Positions 32,406-37,007 of a DNA stretch of 37,007 nt are shown one piece after another. The notes under the pieces are model-generated. The model saw nothing but the letters and a program-made list of their open reading frames with translations, did not search any database and was not told the origin of the DNA. How positions within the stretch are numbered: the first letter of the stretch is position 1; every line of letters starts with the position of its first letter. The stretch is from a bacterium (GTDB lineage: Bacteria; Omnitrophota; Gorgyraeia; Zapsychrales; Fredricksoniimonadaceae). The stretch covers positions 9,712-46,718 of the forward strand of contig JAJXTI010000003.1 of assembly GCA_021783915.1 (NCBI GenBank), in the 5' to 3' direction. Both the position numbers and the translations under genes were made by a program.

Positions 32406-33535
32406 AGAAAGATTATTACGAAATTCTTGGTGTCACAAAAACGGCAAGCCTTGCGGATATAAAGAAGGCTTACCGTTCTTTGGCGCTTAAACATCATCCT
32501 GACCGCGTGGCCGTAGGTGAAAAAAAAGGAGCTGAGGAAAAGTTTAAAGAAATTTCCGAAGCCTATGGGGTTTTGTCTGACCCACAAAAACGACAAACGT
32601 ATGATCAATTTGGTCATCAGGGCATTGACCAGAATTATACGTCTGAAGATATTTTCCGCGGAGCTGATTTTTCCAGTATTTTCGAAGGGGCTGGGTTAGG
32701 AGACATTTTAGGCCGCATGTTCGGGGCAGAATTTGATGTTTTTGGCGGCGGTGGTGGCGGCCGTTCCAGCAGGCATTCACGAGGCAGAGACATTCAATAT
32801 GAAATTGAACTGCCCCTGGAAGAAGCTTTTTCAGGCGTTAAAAAAGACATTCGTGTGCCTCGTCACGAGTTTTGTAAACAGTGCAACGGCACAGGAGCTA
32901 AAAACGGGACGGCCTTAAAGACATGTCCCCAATGCCGTGGCCAGGGGCAAGTGGTGATGTCTTCCGGCTTCTTTCGCATGGCTCAAACCTGTGGGCATTG
33001 TCGCGGGACAGGAAAGGTCATTACGGAACAATGCCCTGAATGTTCCGGCCAGGGACTAAAGCGTGTGGTAAGGAACATTGAGGTCAATATTCCAGCCGGT
33101 GTAGATAATGATTCTCAGCTACGCGTGCGCGGTGAAGGTGAAATAGGCCAAGGCGGCAGCGGTGATCTTTATCTTTTTATCAGAGTCCGTGAACATGATG
33201 TTTACAAACGAGATGGCCAGGATTTGTACATGGATGTTCCTATGAGTTTTACCAAGACTGCTTTGGGAGGAGATATCCAAGTCAAGACCCTTAAGGAAAC
33301 GGTGGAGATGAAGATCCCTGCCGGTACCCAAGGTGGAAAAATGTTTAGGCTCAAGGGGCAAGGGATGCCTGGAGTACATGGCCAGACACCAGGAGACCTT
33401 TATGCACGAGCTATGATTGAAGTCCCCACCAGTTTGAATAGCCGCCAGCGAGAACTTCTGGAAGAATTTGCTAAAGAATCAGGGGAAACCACCAAGGGGT
33501 CATTTAAGGACCGGATTAAAAAAGCATTTAAGTAG
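32402..33535 (+). CDS. dnaJ: Molecular chaperone DnaJ (Hsp40, type I)
   Basis: Stimulates DnaK ATPase and delivers substrates. 377 aa. J domain 1-70 with HPD at 32-34 (LALKHHPDR). A Gly/Phe-rich region and a poly-Gly run (FGGGGGGR) follow; then four CxxCxGxG zinc-finger repeats ([32 protein letters not shown]); then the C-terminal beta-sandwich domains ([39 protein letters not shown]). The start overlaps the dnaK stop, so the two are translationally coupled. It should work with GrpE and ClpB of the same island. Confidence 0.98.
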   Translation: MKKDYYEILGVTKTASLADIKKAYRSLALKHHPDRVAVGEKKGAEEKFKEISEAYGVLSDPQKRQTYDQFGHQGIDQNYTSEDIFRGADFSSIFEGAGLGDILGRMFGAEFDVFGGGGGGRSSRHSRGRDIQYEIELPLEEAFSGVKKDIRVPRHEFCKQCNGTGAKNGTALKTCPQCRGQGQVVMSSGFFRMAQTCGHCRGTGKVITEQCPECSGQGLKRVVRNIEVNIPAGVDNDSQLRVRGEGEIGQGGSGDLYLFIRVREHDVYKRDGQDLYMDVPMSFTKTALGGDIQVKTLKETVEMKIPAGTQGGKMFRLKGQGMPGVHGQTPGDLYARAMIEVPTSLNSRQRELLEEFAKESGETTKGSFKDRIKKAFK

Positions 33536-33560
33536 GGGACCTGTACGGGAGGATTATTAT

Positions 33561-33830
33561 ATGCCAACTTACCAATATGAATGTGAAGCTTGTGGCCATG
33601 AGTTCGAGGCCTTGCAGTCCATGATCGAAGCTAAATTTAGAAAATGTCCTAAATGCAGTAAAAATAAATTAGCGCGTCTTATCGGAAGCGGTTCAGGCAT
33701 GATATTTAAAGGCCCAGGCTTTTATGCCACTGACTATAAGAAAAAAACGTCTTCTGATTCTAAAATCGAAGCCAAGCCTGTTCCAACCCCTGGCCCTTGC
33801 GGCAGCAGTTGTTCCTGCCATCCTCATTAA
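33561..33830 (+). CDS. FmdB-family zinc-ribbon protein
   Basis: 89 aa. The start at 33561 is chosen for GGGAGG ahead of it; the frame extends upstream inside dnaJ. One zinc ribbon C8-x2-C11...C29-x2-C32 (MPTYQYECEACGHEFEAL, FRKCPKCSKN) is followed by the family-typical LIGSGSGMIFKGPGFYATDY. The C-terminus is Pro/Ser/Cys-rich (PGPCGSSCSCHPH), as in many FmdB relatives. The family is regulatory by annotation, but its actual role is poorly known. It sits 25 nt after dnaJ and may belong to the heat-shock transcript. Confidence 0.9.
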   Translation: MPTYQYECEACGHEFEALQSMIEAKFRKCPKCSKNKLARLIGSGSGMIFKGPGFYATDYKKKTSSDSKIEAKPVPTPGPCGSSCSCHPH

Positions 33831-33930
33831 GTAATCAAATTTTAAGTTAAGACACAATAATTACAAATTACTGTAAATCAATAGGTTAAGGCAGTCATAA
33901 AATTTGCTTTTTTTAAAAAATATGTTACTC

Positions 33931-33960
33931 TTGCTTTAATTTGTAAAACCACCCTAAAAT
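33931..33960 (+). promoter_or_regulatory. Promoter of the phylum-specific exported protein
   Basis: TTGCTT (33931-33936), 18-nt spacer, TAAAAT (33955-33960). A start near 33967 gives about 27 nt of leader with TGGAG at 33979-33983 as ribosome site. Elsewhere in 33831-33993 I see only AT-rich sequence. Confidence 0.5.
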
Positions 33961-33993
33961 TGATCTTATTAGTTTTCTGGAGTTTGATTTACT

Positions 33994-36522
33994 ATGACAT
34001 TGCGGCAAATTTTTGTTATTGCGGCATTGGTTTCTTTTTCCCTGGGTAACCTGGACCCCGTACCTATGTCTTATGCTCAGGAAGCTGCTGATTTGCCTAT
34101 ACCCGGGGCCATGATTAACTTAAGCCCTGCTTTTGAACCCGTACTTATCAAAGGTTTGAAGATCCATCCTGAAAACCCTTTTGCTTTTGATTTTATTATT
34201 GATACAGGTAATACTAATTTAACTGCAAGCAATAGCAAAAAACATTTCCTTCAGGAAGAATCTATCAAGTTAATCAAATATTTCCTGGCTGCGATGACCA
34301 TACCTGAAAAAGATTTATGGGTAAATTTATCTCCTTATGAAAAAAAACATATGATAGCTTCTAATTTAGCGGAAACCAGGATGGGACGGGACATGCTGGC
34401 CCAGGACTATATTCTTAAACAATTGACGGCTTCATTGATTTACCCCGAAAAAAAACTTGGGAAAATCTTTTGGAATAAGATTTATACCAAAGCTCAGCAG
34501 TTATACGGAACGACCCAGATACCAGTCAATACATTTAACAAAGTATGGATAGTAGCGGATAGAGCAGACGTGTTTGAACAGGGTAATGTTGCTTATGTGG
34601 TAGGTGCGCATTTGAAGGTAATGTTGGAAGCAGATTACTTAGCGATGCATAAGGCAAATGTTTCCCAAGGCATCTTACGAAATCAAACGCAAAAGCAATC
34701 GGATGGAACAGAATTACCACGGGAGACTGATGTGCAGCAGATAGGTTCTCAAATGGTACGGGATCTCATCCTTCCTGAACTTGAGAAAGAAGTTAATACC
34801 GATAAAAATTTTGCCACCTTACGCCAGATGTTTTATTCCATGATCCTTGCCAGTTGGTACAAAATGGTGCTCAAAGATTCAATATTGACTCAGATTTATG
34901 CGAATCAATCAAAAGTTAAGATAGGTATTGGCCAGGACGATCCTCAAGCTAATGAAGAAATATTCGACCGATACCTAAAAGCATACAGAAAAGGGGTGTT
35001 TAATTACATCAAAGAAGATATTAATAAAGCGACAGGGCAGAATACTCCTAGAAAGTATTTTTCAGGTGGATTAGAAATTTTTCCTGGAGGAGATGCGGCA
35101 CAGGTCATCTATCGACACCAACCTTGGCGGACAGGGACGATAGTAGGAAGGGCTTTTGATGTAACGGTATTAGTGAAGGCTAAAACAGAAGCGGGTATGC
35201 AGGAAGACCACGCCATGATGAATGAGGGTGATTCAAGAGGGGATGGCGCAGGGGCTTTGTTAAGAGGTGAACGCAAAGAGGTCTACCTGGCCATTAATGA
35301 ATTGACCCAAGGAAATGCTCTTGTTGAAGTGACACGACCAGAGGTCAACGATATAGCCAGGAAATTAAAATTACCACCCAGTCGAATTATAGAGATTATG
35401 GAAAACACTTTAGGGTTATGGGGTACGGAGGCAGAGACCTGGGTGGGTTTTGATTCCAAGTTGACAGGCGGTATTCAATTCATACAAGATCTGCGCTGGG
35501 CAGAATTTCCAGGGCAGAAAGGTACACACATTGTTCCAGACCAAATTAAAGTAAGAACAGGAAATTTAGAATTTCAATTGGCATTACGCTGGCAAGGTGG
35601 ACAATTTAATCCTAGCGGTAAAGAAAACGAAGATTTGAGGTATTCCCTTACAAATCAAGATGAAGGTGTTATCTTGGGGCTGACGCGTGTAGAAAAGAAG
35701 GCCCAACAACGATGGGCATTTGATCTTACCCCTGAACAGCGTGGAGAAATGATAGATTATTTGAGAAGAAACCAACAATATGGGCGACAAGACAAGTCGA
35801 TGAACGCTCAATCATTAAGGCAGGAGGCTGCCCAAATTATCCAAATGGCTAAAACTAATTTTTTAAGCAAACCGGACGTTTTAGTCATAGGATCTGATAT
35901 TTTTTCATCAACGGCGCATATGATCGAAACGATTTATCAAAGAAAAGTTGTGCGGGTTCCTACTAATCAGGCCGCGTTAGCATTATTAAATGGTAGAGGA
36001 AAGGCCGCGGGGAAAATTGGTTTGGTTTTATCTGTCAATGCCTTTGACGAACAGGCTTTCGTTCAAAACATATATCAAAACCGTCTTTTAATACCTATTA
36101 TTATCGCACCTTCTTGGGAGGGGGATCAAGGGCCTGTTGGTGAGCTCCCTCCCAACGTATTGTTTACTCCATCAAGAGTGCTATGGAATAAAGTTGTTTC
36201 TAATATTTTAGATGGCACGATTATAGATAACAGACCTGAATTCAGATCTGCAGTAGCTGCTGTTACAACACAATTAAAACAGTTACCTTCTGTGGAGGGT
36301 TCTTCGATGGCAATGCCGGGAGGTATCGATCTTGACCGTAATAAAATGCAATTGAACACGCGCAAAGAAGAAGGTATTACAATGCACTTCGATGCCGCCA
36401 TGGTTGGGCGTATCAGGCGTGAGGGTTTTGATGGCTTGGAATTTCAAATACAATCTATTGTGCCTGTTACAGATTTGTCGCTGTTGCTCGGCACAACCCC
36501 TAAACAACACTTCAGGCATTGA
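33994..36522 (+). CDS. Large exported protein of an Omnitrophota-type family, function unknown
   Basis: 842 aa with an N-terminal signal peptide ending near MSYAQEA. The N-terminal half (about 40-380) contains a conserved block: PVLIKGLKIHPENPFAFDFI, LWVNLSPYEKKH, MGRDMLAQDYILKQLTASL, YPEKKLGKIFWNKIY, IPVNTFNKVWIV, LRQMFYSMILASWYKMVLKDS and PRKYFSGG. I know this combination from large Omnitrophota proteins. A middle part has a charged ~150-residue domain (VTRPEVNDIARKLKLPPS, LTPEQRGEMIDYLRR). A Rossmann-like part follows at about 605-760 (KPDVLVIGSDIFSS, AGKIGLVLSVNAFD). The end is PGGIDL (775-780)...FDGLEFQIQSIVPVTDL, then LLLGT, a terminal module recurrent in that family. No catalytic motif was recognised. 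Confidence 0.8.
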   Translation: MTLRQIFVIAALVSFSLGNLDPVPMSYAQEAADLPIPGAMINLSPAFEPVLIKGLKIHPENPFAFDFIIDTGNTNLTASNSKKHFLQEESIKLIKYFLAAMTIPEKDLWVNLSPYEKKHMIASNLAETRMGRDMLAQDYILKQLTASLIYPEKKLGKIFWNKIYTKAQQLYGTTQIPVNTFNKVWIVADRADVFEQGNVAYVVGAHLKVMLEADYLAMHKANVSQGILRNQTQKQSDGTELPRETDVQQIGSQMVRDLILPELEKEVNTDKNFATLRQMFYSMILASWYKMVLKDSILTQIYANQSKVKIGIGQDDPQANEEIFDRYLKAYRKGVFNYIKEDINKATGQNTPRKYFSGGLEIFPGGDAAQVIYRHQPWRTGTIVGRAFDVTVLVKAKTEAGMQEDHAMMNEGDSRGDGAGALLRGERKEVYLAINELTQGNALVEVTRPEVNDIARKLKLPPSRIIEIMENTLGLWGTEAETWVGFDSKLTGGIQFIQDLRWAEFPGQKGTHIVPDQIKVRTGNLEFQLALRWQGGQFNPSGKENEDLRYSLTNQDEGVILGLTRVEKKAQQRWAFDLTPEQRGEMIDYLRRNQQYGRQDKSMNAQSLRQEAAQIIQMAKTNFLSKPDVLVIGSDIFSSTAHMIETIYQRKVVRVPTNQAALALLNGRGKAAGKIGLVLSVNAFDEQAFVQNIYQNRLLIPIIIAPSWEGDQGPVGELPPNVLFTPSRVLWNKVVSNILDGTIIDNRPEFRSAVAAVTTQLKQLPSVEGSSMAMPGGIDLDRNKMQLNTRKEEGITMHFDAAMVGRIRREGFDGLEFQIQSIVPVTDLSLLLGTTPKQHFRH

Positions 36523-36554
36523 TTAAAATTTTGGTTTCCCTTTTGGGGTGATTC

Positions 36555-36563
36555 TGGTATTAT
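36555..36563 (+). promoter_or_regulatory. Extended -10 element before the DUF1015 gene
   Basis: TGGTATTAT (TGn plus TATTAT); no good -35 at normal spacing. It lies about 48 nt upstream of the GTG start at 36611. Confidence 0.35.
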
Positions 36564-36610
36564 GGCTGATATTTTTAAAATGTTAAAATTAGGTCAAAGA
36601 AAGATGGATC

Positions 36611-37007
36611 GTGGCTACGATTAAACCATTTAATGCTGTTTTTTATAATAAAGACAAGATAGATAACCTTTCATTGGTTATTTGCCCTCCTTATGACATT
36701 ATTTCCAAGGAGCAGCAGGAAGCCTATTATAAACAGCATCCGTTTAACTTTATCCGTTTGGAATTAGCCAAAGAAACTCCTAAAGATACTGCTAAAGACA
36801 ATAAATATACCCGTGCGAAAAAGACATATGAAGATTGGTTGGCCAAGGGCATCTTGAAGCAGGATGAAGCTTACTGTATCTATTTTTATAAACAGGATTA
36901 TACTTATTTTGGCCAGAAATATACCCGTACAGGTTTTTTAGCCCTCTTGAATCTCAATGAAGACGCTGGTGTTAAGATTTTGCCTCATGAGAACACTCAT
37001 TCGGCCG
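36611..37007 (+). CDS. DUF1015 family protein, 5' part (3' end outside window)
   Basis: From a GTG at 36611 the frame reads VATIKPFNAVFYNKDKIDN, LVICPPYDIISKEQQEAYY, FNFIRLELAKETPKD, then ARAKKTYEDWLAKGILKQDE, YCIYFYKQDYTYFGQKYTRTG and ILPHENTHSA at the window edge. The opening IKPF, the (A/C)PPYD(V/I)IS motif, the Y-A...WL-G-L segment and HE-T are the hallmarks of DUF1015 (PF06245), a ~400-residue family of unknown biochemical role. GTG is the only credible start: no in-frame ATG lies near, and a purine-rich AAAGAAAGA is just upstream. About 132 codons are visible. Confidence 0.88.
   Translation, partial: MATIKPFNAVFYNKDKIDNLSLVICPPYDIISKEQQEAYYKQHPFNFIRLELAKETPKDTAKDNKYTRAKKTYEDWLAKGILKQDEAYCIYFYKQDYTYFGQKYTRTGFLALLNLNEDAGVKILPHENTHSA

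Noticed and set aside
33468-33560. Longer N-terminus for the FmdB-type protein
   Set aside because: It would lie inside dnaJ; the zinc-ribbon homology and ribosome site place the start at 33561.
1-37007. CRISPR array, transposase, integrase, prophage or toxin-antitoxin genes
   Set aside because: I read all gaps and gene products and saw no direct-repeat array or recognisable mobile-element protein.

Overview
The window looks like a chromosome fragment from Candidatus Omnitrophota (former OP3) or a close relative. The main reason is the 842-aa exported protein at 33994-36522. It carries an NLSPYEK...MGRDMLAQDY...KQLTASLIYP block and a C-terminal PGGIDL...SIVPVTDL...LLG block that I recognise from large proteins of that phylum. 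This is recall, not a search. Promoters look sigma70-like (TTGACA or TTGATT with TAAATT or TAAAAT), and many neighbours overlap by ATGA, so translational coupling is common.

Layout. (1) 1-7263: a carbohydrate locus. It holds the 3' end of a MalG-type ABC permease, a secreted clan GH-A glycoside hydrolase with an N-terminal helical module, a secreted protein made of two copies of that module, a small exported beta-sandwich protein, a membrane-anchored coiled-coil protein and a LacI-family regulator. (2) 7326-11674: mnmG, cysK and a PMT/ArnT-like membrane glycosyltransferase. (3) 11739-14335, minus strand: thiS-thiG-thiH-thiF, making the thiazole half of thiamine. (4) 14560-17810: an AdoMet-decarboxylase-like gene behind a structured leader, then leuS. 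(5) 17839-23568: a PHP-domain protein, a compact UvrD-type helicase, a CDF cation transporter, comEA and a short comEC. (6) 23614-25114: a histidine kinase and a single-domain response regulator. (7) 25147-33830: a heat-shock island with three CIRCE operators: hsp20, clpB without its N domain, an exported Hsp20, a decayed permease fragment, then hrcA-grpE-dnaK-dnaJ and an FmdB-type zinc-ribbon gene. (8) 33994 to the end: the phylum-specific exported protein and the start of a DUF1015 gene cut by the window edge.

The heat-shock island is the most coherent system. HrcA, itself behind a CIRCE site, should repress its own operon and the upstream hsp20-clpB unit, whose leader has two CIRCE sites in mirror orientation. 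Its products could cover cytoplasmic holding (Hsp20), disaggregation (ClpB with DnaK/DnaJ/GrpE) and, unusually, holding in the envelope (Hsp20 with a signal peptide). HrcA and ClpB are both shorter than usual, each lacking a domain.

I saw no tRNA, rRNA, CRISPR array, transposase or phage gene. Gaps over 300 bases are 14336-14698 (two promoters and a structured leader) and 28630-29123 (permease remnant, terminator, promoter and CIRCE).
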